A stretch of DNA of 64,000 bases from Streptomyces rubiginosohelvolus (lineage in GTDB: Bacteria; Actinomycetota; Actinomycetes; Streptomycetales; Streptomycetaceae): assembly GCF_014649875.1 (NCBI RefSeq), contig NZ_BMTW01000001.1:930001-994000 (forward strand), written 5' to 3'. The translations under genes were made by a program, and so were the position numbers. Positions 42,465 to 50,784 of the stretch are shown piece by piece. Each line of letters begins with the position of its first letter. Position 1 is the stretch's first letter. The notes under the pieces are model-generated. The model did no database searches. It had not been told where the DNA came from and saw nothing but the letters and a program-made list of their open reading frames with translations.

Positions 42465-43459
42465 TCCCCGCCGCCGCGCGGGGCACCACCACCGTTTCCG
42501 CGCGGGCCGTCGCCCGGATCGCCCAGCAGGCCGCCACCGAGACCCCGAACGCGGTCGGCACGGTGCGCGGCACGGCGACCGTACGGGGGCAGCGCGCCGA
42601 GGTCTCCGTACGGCTCGGCCTGCCCTGGCCGGCCGACCTCGGCCGCCGGGCCGGAGAAGTGCAGCGGCACGTGGCTTCCCGTACCGGCGAGCTGACCGGG
42701 CTGTCCGTGCGCGTGGCGCGACTCCGGGTCATCCGGCTGCAACGCCCCACGGGGGGCACGGTCGTGTTCGAAAAGACCACCGCTCCGTCCGCCCCAGGGC
42801 GTCGTGTTCCCCGGCGCTGGTGGTCCGCGCGTCCCACGCCCGTCGTGGTGGCGGCCCTCCTGGGCGCGGCGGCTGCGGGGCTCCTGACCGCCGACATGGC
42901 CCTGGTCCACCTCTTCGGCAACGCACCGGCGGCGTGGCGGACCGGCCTCGTCGACCGGCTCGCCGACACGAGCCCGGCCGCCGGTTCGGTGACGGTCGCG
43001 GCGGCCGCCCTGGCCGTGGCCGGTCTCTGGCTGCTCCTCCTGGCCTGCACGCCGGGGCTGCGCAAGCGCTATGTGGTCGCGGGTTTCGGCGCGGGGCGGT
43101 CCATCGCGCTCGACCGGGCGGCCGTCGCCTCCGAGGTCCGCGATCGCGTCCTCGACACGGACGGCGTCGACTCCGTACGCGTCAGGGTCGGCCGACGCCG
43201 GGTCCGCGTCCGGGCCGACCTCGCCTTCGGCGACCGGGCCGCCGCCCGCGAACAGGCGGGTGCCGCCGCGCGGGAGGCCCTCGCCGACTGCCGGCTGAAC
43301 CGGCCGTTGCGGGTGGGGCTGCGTCTGCGTACGACGAGCACCTGGGACCCCACACCCCCTGCCCCCGAGCCTGCGTCGGCCGCAGGAACCGTCGGAGAAA
43401 CCGCCGGAGAAGCAGCCGGAGGACCCGCCGGAGAAGCAGAGCGTAAGGAGAGCCCGTGA
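42461..43459 (+). CDS. Membrane protein with two Asp23-like flanks (DUF6286-type)
   Basis: A 332-residue protein. Residues 1-95 resemble an Asp23-like domain (SARAVARIAQQAATETPNAV...), two transmembrane helices are near 122-142 and 170-193, and residues 205-295 are a second beta-alpha domain (SIALDRAAVASEVRDRVLDTDGVDSVRVRVGRRRVRVRADL-like). The C-terminal 35 residues are disordered. I recall the DUF6286 name for the C-terminal part. It probably anchors the Asp23 complex. Confidence 0.75.
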   Translation: MIPAAARGTTTVSARAVARIAQQAATETPNAVGTVRGTATVRGQRAEVSVRLGLPWPADLGRRAGEVQRHVASRTGELTGLSVRVARLRVIRLQRPTGGTVVFEKTTAPSAPGRRVPRRWWSARPTPVVVAALLGAAAAGLLTADMALVHLFGNAPAAWRTGLVDRLADTSPAAGSVTVAAAALAVAGLWLLLLACTPGLRKRYVVAGFGAGRSIALDRAAVASEVRDRVLDTDGVDSVRVRVGRRRVRVRADLAFGDRAAAREQAGAAAREALADCRLNRPLRVGLRLRTTSTWDPTPPAPEPASAAGTVGETAGEAAGGPAGEAERKESP

Positions 43460-44046
43460 CGTCCCGGAGCGGAGCAAGCGGAGTGAACAGGACGCTCATC
43501 GCCCTGGCCGGAATCGCGCTCCTGGCCGCGGGGCTCTGGCTCCTCGGTGCGACCCGTGCGGTCGCGGACCACCTGCCCGCCTGGTGGCCCGCTCCCCCGG
43601 CCGACGGCGTCCTCCTCGACCGGGAAGGGCTGGCCTCGCTGCGCGGGGAGGGCTGGTGGGCCCCTGCCGTGCTGGCCGCCGGGACGGTCATCACCCTCCT
43701 GTGCCTGGCCTGGGCCGTGACCCGGACGCCGTTGCGCGGCCTCCGCCCGACCGGTCCGCTGTCCACCGCCCGTACCGAACTCAGGCTCACCGCCCTGGAA
43801 GACGCGGTGTGCGAGGACGCGCGCCGCATCGAGGGCGTCGCGCGGGCCCGCTGCCGTATCGCTCTGCGCCGTACGTCCGCCCACCTGGCCCTGCGGGTCT
43901 GGACCCTGCCCGGGTACGCCGCGAAGGACGTCCTCGACGGCCTCGGCACCGTGTCGGCGACCGTCGAGCACGCCCTGCACCCACGGGGCCTGGACACGCG
44001 CACCCGCGTCAGTGCGCAGCGCCACACGGCCCCGCACGTCCGCTGA
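43456..44046 (+). CDS. AmaP-like alkaline shock membrane anchor
   Basis: A 196-residue protein with transmembrane helices at about 12-33 (LIALAGIALLAAGLWLLG) and 70-90 (AVLAAGTVITLLCLAWAV), the layout of AmaP with an intervening loop, then a cytoplasmic domain (ALEDAVCEDARRIEGVARARCRIALRRTSAHLALRV). In Staphylococcus AmaP recruits Asp23 to the membrane. The GTG overlaps the preceding stop (GTGA), ending the four-gene operon. Confidence 0.8.
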   Translation: MTSRSGASGVNRTLIALAGIALLAAGLWLLGATRAVADHLPAWWPAPPADGVLLDREGLASLRGEGWWAPAVLAAGTVITLLCLAWAVTRTPLRGLRPTGPLSTARTELRLTALEDAVCEDARRIEGVARARCRIALRRTSAHLALRVWTLPGYAAKDVLDGLGTVSATVEHALHPRGLDTRTRVSAQRHTAPHVR

Positions 44047-44178
44047 GGCGGCACGCTCCACCCGACGCCCGAAGCCCGACACCCGAAGCCCGGCGCTCAG
44101 AACACCAGCACCGGAGCGCGGTGTTCACTCGTGCGGGGGTACGTGCTCAGAGCGGAATGCGGCATCCGACGATGTGAG

Positions 44179-44838
44179 ATGTTTGCCGATGTGGGGAACT
44201 TCGATGCGGAGTGGGCAGCGGCGCCCGAGGCGGTGCGACGCTGCTTGGCGTTGGCGTACGAGGCACTGGTGGCCGGCGGGCTGGCGGTGGGATCCGTACT
44301 CACTGATCCCACGGGCACAGTGCGGGCCGAAGGGCGTAACCACGCCTATGACGACGGCCCCGGAGAAGGCCCGCTGCGTGGTACGCCGCTCGCGCATGCC
44401 GAGATGAACGCTCTGGGCGCGGCACGAACCGATTGGGATCTCAGCGCCCTCACCCTGTGGAGCACGCAGGAACCCTGCTCCATGTGCACGGCTGCGACGG
44501 CCTTCACCGGCGTAGGAACAGTGCGGTACCTGGCCCCGGACCCCTGGGCACTGGCCAGCGGGAACGACGGTTCCTCGGGGGTGACGGGGATGGACCAGCA
44601 GCCTTGGCTGGTGGCGGCCAACCTCATGTTCCTGCGGAGTGTTTCGGCAGCCGCACAGGGGACGGAGGAACCGGCAACCCTCACTCGCTGTCGAGAGCTG
44701 GAACCGGAGACGGTCGGCCTGCATGACGCCTTGCCGCCGGGCCTGCCTGCGGCGCGGAATGCCGAAGCGTGGCTGGACGGCCTGTGGCACGCCATCGGTG
44801 ACGCCGCGACCACCCGCCGCTTGAGGATGGAAGGCTGA
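44179..44838 (+). CDS. Zinc-dependent cytidine/deoxycytidylate-type deaminase
   Basis: A 219-residue protein with the deaminase zinc site HAEMNAL (about residue 77) and PCSMC (about residues 101-105), and a preceding RNHAYDD segment. The substrate could be a nucleoside, guanine or another base. The C-terminal 90 residues, after the core, are an extension not typical of small deaminases. I chose ATG 44179; a longer frame from 44131 exists. No clear ribosome binding site is seen. Confidence 0.8.
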   Translation: MFADVGNFDAEWAAAPEAVRRCLALAYEALVAGGLAVGSVLTDPTGTVRAEGRNHAYDDGPGEGPLRGTPLAHAEMNALGAARTDWDLSALTLWSTQEPCSMCTAATAFTGVGTVRYLAPDPWALASGNDGSSGVTGMDQQPWLVAANLMFLRSVSAAAQGTEEPATLTRCRELEPETVGLHDALPPGLPAARNAEAWLDGLWHAIGDAATTRRLRMEG

Positions 44839-44861
44839 GGTGCCCCTCCACCGCGCTTGGG

Positions 44862-45395
44862 TCATATCTCCCGTCGTGGTCCTTCCGCCGGCTGTTGGGT
44901 CGTCCGCCAGCGCGGGGCCTCCCAGTCCGGGACGTCCGGTGACGCGAAGTGGAAGGGCACCTGGAGGTGCTCGGCCAGCGCCCGGCCGGCCTCGGCGGCA
45001 GCAACGGCTGGCGGAGGGCCGTCAGATCGGTGGTAGACGGTCGCCAGGCGGCTCTCTCCGTCCGGAGCGTCCAGGACCGCGACCAGCTCCACGAACCAGC
45101 CGTGCACGGTGTCGCCGTCCCACAGCGCCTCCACCGCCGCCACACGGCCGGGAAGAGCCGCGACCCGGGCTGCCAGCGAGGGGAGGTCCAGCGGATCGGG
45201 AGGCGTGTACTGCACGCGGTCGCCCAGAGCCTCGTACCGCGCGTAAATCACCAGCTCGGCCTCGTGCAGGCCGACCCCCAGCGGGCGCAGCGCCTCCCAG
45301 ACGGACTTGACCGCCGACAGCCGACGGTCGCGCAGCACGTCGGCATCCACCTCACGGCGGGTTCGCTCCTCCAGATAGGTCCACCAGCCACTCAT
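44862..45395 (-). CDS. Conserved hypothetical protein
   Basis: A 177-residue soluble protein starting MSGWWTYLEERTRREVDADVLRDRR. I do not recognise the family. It is rich in Ala/Arg/Glu with helical N-terminus, then a beta-containing half (VHGWFVELVAVLDAPDGESRLATVYH). A start 10 codons upstream is possible. It is convergent with the deaminase gene and ends 23 bases from it. Confidence 0.55.
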   Translation of the reverse strand: MSGWWTYLEERTRREVDADVLRDRRLSAVKSVWEALRPLGVGLHEAELVIYARYEALGDRVQYTPPDPLDLPSLAARVAALPGRVAAVEALWDGDTVHGWFVELVAVLDAPDGESRLATVYHRSDGPPPAVAAAEAGRALAEHLQVPFHFASPDVPDWEAPRWRTTQQPAEGPRREI

Positions 45396-45488
45396 GGGGC
45401 CACCGGTCGCGATCTCAGGGGGCACGTCATGCGCCAGAACGTACGCCAGGACGCAGCATCCGCCGACTCCAGGCCGTCGGCGTCGCCT

Positions 45489-45896
45489 TCAGCTCAGTAA
45501 CGCGTACGCCGCGTTGAACAGGATCAACGTGTGCACGAACCGCCCCGCACGGGTCGGCGGGTACCGCCACATCAGCGGCCAGGTGTCGCCCCCGAGCGCC
45601 GGTACGGGTACGTAACTGATCCGGCCTGTCGCCGAGTTGAACGTCGTCACCTCACGCGGCCACGGCCGCCCCGCCGTCGACCCGGGCGGTACGAGGAAGT
45701 ACACCCCGCGCCGGCCGTTCGACTCACTGACGACGGGACCCGGTTCGCCCCCGACCAACTCCTCCATCAGGTCGGCCAGTCGCCGCCCCGCGTCACCATC
45801 CACGCGGATCGCGTCGAATTGCACGCCCGCCTTGCGGAGATGGAATCCGTACTCCGGAATCCAGTCCGCCGTCACACCGCCATTAGTTGCGTTCAC
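45489..45896 (-). CDS. Conserved Streptomyces hypothetical protein
   Basis: A 135-residue protein with PEYGFHLRKAGVQFDAIRVDG, a block GRRGVYFLVPPGSTAGRPWP and the ending AGRFVHTLILFNAAYALLS. I have seen similar short proteins beside XRE/DUF397 genes of streptomycetes, as here; the function is unknown. It is divergent from the XRE gene at 46053 and has no signal peptide. Confidence 0.6.
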   Translation of the reverse strand: MNATNGGVTADWIPEYGFHLRKAGVQFDAIRVDGDAGRRLADLMEELVGGEPGPVVSESNGRRGVYFLVPPGSTAGRPWPREVTTFNSATGRISYVPVPALGGDTWPLMWRYPPTRAGRFVHTLILFNAAYALLS

Positions 45897-46052
45897 GGGA
45901 TGATTGTGACCCTGATCACCTAGCGTTATCCATGCCTGCCGAGGTGCGTCGCAAAGCCGTTGACCTGCGCGAACTTCGCTGGAGCGGAGTCGAGTTCAGC
46001 AGCATCGAGTAGTGACCGGTTGAGTTCGGTTGAGTCGAAAAGAGATCGCGTA

Positions 46053-46889
46053 ATGGCGAGTGCTGAGAACAAGGAGACGGCGAGTCCGATGGCCCGGATG
46101 GTCGCCGAGATGGCCCGGACGCTACGTGTCCAGCGCGGGTGGACGCAGGAGCAGCAAGGCAAGGAGATCGGCTATTCGGCGGCGGCGATCAGCGCCATGG
46201 AGACGTGCGCGCAGCCCGCCAGCGACGCCATGCTGGTCGAGCTGAACCGGGTCCTGGGGAACGGCACCCCCATCTTCGAGACGGCACGGAAGTACATGCG
46301 GATGGAGCGGCTGCCCGAGCAGTTCAAGGACTACGCCCTGCTGGAGGAGGCCGCCCTCAGCCTCCAGTTGTTCGCCGCGAACGTCGTCCACGGGCTGTTC
46401 CAGACGGAGGCGTACGCGCGGGCGCTCATCGGGGGCTCATTCCCCCCGCTCCCCGGCCACCGTGTGGAGGAGCTGGTTCAGCTCCGGATGGCCCGCACGG
46501 CCCTCTTCGATCGCGACCCGCTCCCAATGATCGAGATCATCATCGATGAGGCGGTTCTGCGGCGCGTCATCGGCAGTGAGGAGATCATGCGGGAGCAGTT
46601 GCTCCATCTCGTGGAGTGCGCCCGGCGGCGCAATGTCACGCTGCTGGTGCTGCCGCTGGACGCGGGGAAGCACGGGGAGTACGCAGGAGATCGCGGCTCG
46701 ATGAACCTGCTGGAGACCCCGGAGCACGAACGCCTCGTCTACCTGGAGCCGCAGGACGAGAGCATCCTGATCAGCGACCCTGCAAAGGTCAGCGTCTACG
46801 CTCAGCGCTATGCGAAGATCCGGTCACAGGCCCTGGGTCCTCGTGAATCGCTGGACCTCATCAAGCGGTTGGCAGGAGTGACGGAATGA
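46053..46889 (+). CDS. XRE family regulator with DUF5753 domain
   Basis: A 278-residue protein. The HTH is at residues 20-75 (RTLRVQRGWTQEQQGKEIGYSAAAISAMET), and the DUF5753 domain at 95-270 (LQLFAANVVHGLFQTEAYARALI, IIIDEAVLRRVIGS, YVYAQRYAKI-like). Pairs of this regulator with a DUF397 protein are numerous in Streptomyces and include developmental and toxin-like modules. I chose the ATG at 46053; a longer frame from 45960 has no support. It overlaps the DUF397 gene (ATGA). Confidence 0.9.
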   Translation: MASAENKETASPMARMVAEMARTLRVQRGWTQEQQGKEIGYSAAAISAMETCAQPASDAMLVELNRVLGNGTPIFETARKYMRMERLPEQFKDYALLEEAALSLQLFAANVVHGLFQTEAYARALIGGSFPPLPGHRVEELVQLRMARTALFDRDPLPMIEIIIDEAVLRRVIGSEEIMREQLLHLVECARRRNVTLLVLPLDAGKHGEYAGDRGSMNLLETPEHERLVYLEPQDESILISDPAKVSVYAQRYAKIRSQALGPRESLDLIKRLAGVTE

Positions 46890-47122
46890 GCAGCACCCTC
46901 CGATGGTTCAAGTCGAGCTACAGCAGCGGCAGCGGCGGCGACTGCATCGAGGTCGCGTTCGACTGGCGTACGTCCTCCTACAGCAGCTCCAGCGGTGGCG
47001 ACTGCGTCGAGGTCGCCGCCTGCCCCCACTCCGTCCACGTGCGTGACTCCAAGGTCTCCGACGGGCCCGTCTTCGCCGTCGCGCCCGACGCCTGGTCGGC
47101 GTTCGTCACCTGGGCGGAGTGA
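46886..47122 (+). CDS. DUF397 protein with duplicated core
   Basis: A 78-residue DUF397 protein paired with the XRE regulator. The motif W-x-K/T-S-S-Y-S-x3-G-G-D-C-x-E-V appears twice, as WFKSSYSSGSGGDCIEV and WRTSSYSSSSGGDCVEV at residues 7-23 and 27-43, where single-copy family members have one. The second half carries VHVRDSKVSDGPVFAVAPDAW, the usual ending. It is in an operon with the XRE gene. Confidence 0.87.
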   Translation: MSSTLRWFKSSYSSGSGGDCIEVAFDWRTSSYSSSSGGDCVEVAACPHSVHVRDSKVSDGPVFAVAPDAWSAFVTWAE

Positions 47123-47181
47123 GCCGAGCGCGGCTCCGTCCTGACGTATCCGCAGGTGGCGGGCGTGTTAGCGTCGACTTC

Positions 47182-47835
47182 ATGGCAGTACAGCGTGCTG
47201 GTGACGCGGAACCGGAACCCGAACCGACGCACCCCACACCCCCCGAGGGGCTCAAGAGCCGGGACCGGATTCTGTGGGCCGCCTCGACGATGCTCGGCGA
47301 GGGCGCGGGCGCGGCGCTGAGCGTGCGTGCCGTGGCCGAGCGGGCAGGGGTGAGCACGGGGTCCCTGCGGCACCACTTCCCCACGCAACGCGCGCTCATG
47401 GACGCCATGTTGAAGGTCGTCTTCGACCTCGTCCTGCCGGAGGCCAGCTTCCGCGATACGTCCATTTCCCCGCGTGACCGCCTGCTCGGCTGCGTACAGG
47501 GGCTGCTCGTGCCGCCGGACAGCGCCCGTAACGCGCGCGAGGCGTGGCTGACCGTCCACGAGCGGTACATCGCCCAGGAGCCCACCCAGGCGATGCGGGC
47601 GGAGTACCAGGCGATGCAGCGCGAGGTGACCCGCCGGGTCGAGGAGTGCCTGAACGTGCTGGTCGAGGAGGGGGCGCTGGCCGCCGGGGACACCACACGG
47701 CGGGCGCGGTTCCTGCTGACGCTGGCCAACGGCGTATCGATCGAGCAGGTGCTGCCGAGCGAGGACGCCCGCATCGCCACCGAGCTGGACGTCCTCCGCA
47801 CCGGCGTCGACCTCGTCCTCGACAACCGCGTCTGA
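47182..47835 (+). CDS. TetR family regulator
   Basis: A 217-residue protein with a TetR HTH (LSVRAVAERAGVSTGSLRHHFPTQRALMDAM) and a ligand-binding helical domain. TAGCGT (47169-47174) is seven bases before the ATG at 47182, so the mRNA is probably leaderless and the longer frame from 47119 is wrong. Its stop is inside a tandem 35-bp repeat. The target genes are not evident; the next gene is convergent. Confidence 0.87.
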   Translation: MAVQRAGDAEPEPEPTHPTPPEGLKSRDRILWAASTMLGEGAGAALSVRAVAERAGVSTGSLRHHFPTQRALMDAMLKVVFDLVLPEASFRDTSISPRDRLLGCVQGLLVPPDSARNAREAWLTVHERYIAQEPTQAMRAEYQAMQREVTRRVEECLNVLVEEGALAAGDTTRRARFLLTLANGVSIEQVLPSEDARIATELDVLRTGVDLVLDNRV

Positions 47836-47899
47836 GGCCGCCCTCGGCGTGCGTCAGGTATCGGGTCTGAGGCCGCCCCCGGCGTGCGTCAGGTACCGG
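47830..47899. repeat. 35-bp tandem duplication covering two convergent stops
   Basis: Units 47830-47864 and 47865-47899 match at 33 of 35 positions. The first copy begins with the TetR stop, and the second carries the stop of the convergent membrane-protein gene (47889-47891). It may also fold as a weak terminator. It resembles the duplication at 15697-15744. Confidence 0.8.
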
Positions 47900-48545
47900 C
47901 TCCGCCGTCCAGGAGCCAGTGATAACGCATCCGCATGGCCCGCTCGGTCGCGCCGATGGCCGCGCCGAAGCCGAGCGTGACGTTCAGCCATATCGGCAGC
48001 CGCAACGGCGACTCGAAGGTGCCCAGCGAGTCCGCGATGGCCGGGATCTCGGAGATCGGCTGCGCGGCCTGGAGCAGGTTGAGGCCGACCCCGATGACCA
48101 GGAACACCACGGACACGACCCCGATGAGAGCGCTGGCACCCGGGTGCTGACGGGCGAAGTTCATGCGCCGCCCCTCCCCCGAGCGGGGGTCGGGGACAAG
48201 CCGCGTCTCCCTGCCGTCGTCCGCGACGAAGTGGCAGCGGCGCATGCCCACTTCGCTCCGGCGGACCTCGATGGTCCCGCCGGGGACGGGGAAGCGGGCC
48301 GGGAGCTTGGACTCGGCCTCGCAGAGCCCGTCGCGGTACAGCCGGGCCCGGACCACGCCCGACTCGGGGTCGCCGCCGTGCTTGACCTCCACCGTGTACG
48401 TCGCGGAGAGGCCGCCGCCCACCGGCAGCGCGATCGAGAGGAGCGAGCGCCGGGTCATCTGCCACCAGCGGAAGGGCTTCAGCGGCTTCCCGTCGCCCGG
48501 CTTCACCCGGCGCTCAAGTCGTCGGTCGTTCCAGCTCAGCCCCAT
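47889..48545 (-). CDS. Hypothetical membrane protein
   Basis: A 218-residue protein starting MGLSWNDRRLERRVKPG, with a probable membrane stretch at about 140-160 (ALIGVVSVVFLVIGVGLNLL) and another near 185-205 (RLPIWLNVTLGFGAAIGAT). I do not recognise the family. GGGAGGG lies eight bases before the ATG at 48545, so a start nine codons upstream is rejected. It is convergent with the TetR gene and divergent from the FG-GAP gene. Confidence 0.65.
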   Translation of the reverse strand: MGLSWNDRRLERRVKPGDGKPLKPFRWWQMTRRSLLSIALPVGGGLSATYTVEVKHGGDPESGVVRARLYRDGLCEAESKLPARFPVPGGTIEVRRSEVGMRRCHFVADDGRETRLVPDPRSGEGRRMNFARQHPGASALIGVVSVVFLVIGVGLNLLQAAQPISEIPAIADSLGTFESPLRLPIWLNVTLGFGAAIGATERAMRMRYHWLLDGGAGT

Positions 48546-48720
48546 GGCGACGCCCTCCCTGATCGTGACCAATACGGTGTGCTACTTGAACCTCCCGACC
48601 CAAACTAACACACTGTACTAGTAACTTACGGTGATCAGAGGGCCCCGCGTGACGGACGCACGAGTGCTCGTGGCTGAATACCCCCACACACAGAAGCAAC
48701 TAGGGGTGGGGGCACCACAG
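48546..48720. promoter_or_regulatory. Divergent promoter region, AT-rich
   Basis: The 175 bases include an unusually AT-rich stretch at 48575-48635 (ACTAACACACTGTACTAGTA and neighbours). Both flanking genes must start in it; I cannot place specific -35/-10 boxes. Confidence 0.4.
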
Positions 48721-50148
48721 ATGACCGGACACACCGCGCGGACCAGACGTTTCGCCGTACTGGCCGCGACCGCCGCGATGACCGTCGCCGCGACCACGCT
48801 GTCCGGGGGGACGGCGGGGGCCGCGCCACTGCCGGTGCCGCAGGACATCAACGGGGACGGGTACGGGGATGTCGTGCTCCCCGCCCCGCGCGCCACCGTC
48901 AAGGGGCAGGAGTGGGCAGGGGCCCTCGTCGTGCTCTACGGATCCGCCAAGGGCGTCTCCGCCGCCAAGCGGGCCGTGATCACGCAGGCCTCGCCGGGAG
49001 TGCCGGGGGCAGCGGAGGCCGGAGACGCCTTCGGGGCGTCGAGCGCCATCGCGGACCTCGACAAGGACGGCTACGCGGACGTCGTCGTCGGATCGCCGTA
49101 CGAGACGGTCGGCTCCGCGAAGTCGGCCGGCGCGGTGACCGTCCTCTGGGGCAGCAAGAGCGGGCTGGTGTCCGGGGCCGCGCTGCCCACCGCCGCCGAG
49201 AAGAACGGGCAGGCGGGCCGCGACGTGGCCGCCTGGTCCGGCCCCGGCAACGCCCAGGTCCTCATCGTGAACAACAACACCACCACACGTCTGACCGGCC
49301 CGTTCACGCGGGCGGGCGGCGTCCCGTCGTCCTACCTGCACGAGGAGACGGGGTGGATGCGCTCCGCCACGTACGGCGATCTGAACGGGGACAAGGCCGC
49401 CGACCGGGTGCTGGTCACCGGCCGCATGGGAGGGCTCAGCGGCGGCTACGCGTTCGTCAACTCCTCCATGCAGGACACCTCGTTCCGCCGGATGACCGGC
49501 GGTGACGGGCTCACCTCGGCCGTCGGGGACGTCAACGGGGACGGCTACGGAGACCTCGTGCTCGGCGACCCCGACGAGCCCAACGGGGACGGACCGTGGG
49601 GCCACACCGGCGGGGCGGTGCACGTGTGGTTCGGGTCGGCGAAGGGCGTGGCGTACGACAAGGCACCGATGACCGTCCACCAGGACACGGCGGGGGTACC
49701 CGGCGGCGGGGAGGGGTACGACGCGTTCGGGGCGTCGGTCGCGGTCGCCGACCTGAACAAGGACGGAGCGGCCGAGATCATCGTCGGCACGCCCGGTGAG
49801 GCGATCGGCAGCACGGGGCGGGCCGGGGGCGTCGTGGTCGTTCCCGGCCGCCGTACGGGTCAGCTCGGGGCGGGCTCGTACGCGTTCACGCAGAACACCG
49901 CCGGGGTGCCGGGCGGGGCGGAGACCGATGACCAGTTCGGCGCGACGGTGAGCGCCGGGGACCTGAACCGGGACGGGCGGCCGGAGCTGGTGGTGGGTGC
50001 GGCGTGGGAGAACGACCGGGGCGCGGTGTGGGTGCTGCCCGGCGGTGCGTCCGGGCCGCTCTACACGTCGTCCGTCTCCTTCGGCCCCGCCGGTCTCGGG
50101 CTGCCGGGAGACATCGGACTGCTGCTGGGCGGCGACCTCCAGCAGTAG
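48721..50148 (+). CDS. Secreted FG-GAP repeat protein
   Basis: A 475-residue protein with a signal peptide (MTGHTARTRRFAVLAATAAMT, cleavage near AGAAP at about 34). Six Ca2+-binding FG-GAP motifs of the D-x-N-x-D-G-x-x-D type appear (INGDGYGDVVLP, LDKDGYADVVVG, LNGDKAADRVLV, VNGDGYGDLVLG, LNKDGAAEIIVG, LNRDGRPELVVG), so a seven-bladed propeller of integrin-alpha type is likely. The extracellular function is not known. The ATG at 48721 was chosen to give a proper signal peptide. Confidence 0.9.
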   Translation: MTGHTARTRRFAVLAATAAMTVAATTLSGGTAGAAPLPVPQDINGDGYGDVVLPAPRATVKGQEWAGALVVLYGSAKGVSAAKRAVITQASPGVPGAAEAGDAFGASSAIADLDKDGYADVVVGSPYETVGSAKSAGAVTVLWGSKSGLVSGAALPTAAEKNGQAGRDVAAWSGPGNAQVLIVNNNTTTRLTGPFTRAGGVPSSYLHEETGWMRSATYGDLNGDKAADRVLVTGRMGGLSGGYAFVNSSMQDTSFRRMTGGDGLTSAVGDVNGDGYGDLVLGDPDEPNGDGPWGHTGGAVHVWFGSAKGVAYDKAPMTVHQDTAGVPGGGEGYDAFGASVAVADLNKDGAAEIIVGTPGEAIGSTGRAGGVVVVPGRRTGQLGAGSYAFTQNTAGVPGGAETDDQFGATVSAGDLNRDGRPELVVGAAWENDRGAVWVLPGGASGPLYTSSVSFGPAGLGLPGDIGLLLGGDLQQ

Positions 50149-50173
50149 CCCTCAGCGCTACAGACACGGGAAA

Positions 50174-50208
50174 GGCGGCGCGGGGTCCGGTCGAGACCCT
50201 GCGCCGCC
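50174..50208. terminator. Bidirectional terminator
   Basis: A 14-bp inverted repeat with one mismatch (50174-50187 with 50195-50208) lies between the converging FG-GAP and I36 inhibitor genes. Confidence 0.7.
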
Positions 50209-50239
50209 GCGTGACGTGGCCGCTGTCACTTGGCCCGTG

Positions 50240-50626
50240 TCACTTGGCCAGCTTCACGGAGTTGATCGGCGTGAAGTCGTAGTCGTAGTACGTGCCGGCC
50301 ACCTGGTTTCCCCCGCAGTCCGTGCCGTTGGACCCCTTGCACCGGTACGCCTTCGCGCCGCCGGTCTGGTTGTTGAACCAGCGCTTCGTGCCGTACTGGT
50401 CGTAGATCTTGTGCGTCCCGTACGAGTAGAAGGCGTGGCTCGGCTTGTCACCGTTCCAGCCCGCGCCCGGGTACAGGCAGACGGCGCCGGACGGACAGCC
50501 GTGGATCGTGCCGGCCGCCTGCGCCGCGCCGGCCGTCGCCGTTCCGCCCAGCGTGAGCACGGCACCGGTGGCGAGCGCGGTGGCCGCCAGGGCGGTCCTC
50601 GTGATGGTCCCCCGAATCAGACGCAT
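50240..50626 (-). CDS. Secreted peptidase inhibitor, family I36 (SMPI-like)
   Basis: A 128-residue protein with a signal peptide (MRLIRGTITRTALAATALAT, cleavage near GAAQAAG) and four cysteines in an SMPI-like order (C-PSGAV-C near 44-50, then C near 96 and 104). The FNNQTGGAKAYRCKG segment matches the metalloprotease-inhibitor family I36. It is likely secreted and may inhibit proteases. A GAAGG precedes the ATG. Confidence 0.75.
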   Translation of the reverse strand: MRLIRGTITRTALAATALATGAVLTLGGTATAGAAQAAGTIHGCPSGAVCLYPGAGWNGDKPSHAFYSYGTHKIYDQYGTKRWFNNQTGGAKAYRCKGSNGTDCGGNQVAGTYYDYDFTPINSVKLAK

Positions 50627-50784
50627 ACGCCTTCATCCCCCTTCAGGTCGTACCGGTAGTCCCGGTCGTTCTGGCGTTCGTTCATCGCTCGTTTACGAGC
50701 TGCTTCGATGATGGGGAGAACCGTGCAAACGGGTCGAAAGGTTTTCGGCCCACGGAAAACGGATGCGTTCGTTTCGGGGGATTC

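Noticed and set aside
44131-44178. Longer N-terminus of the deaminase
   Set aside because: The added residues do not resemble the deaminase fold; start at 44179 preferred, though not proven.
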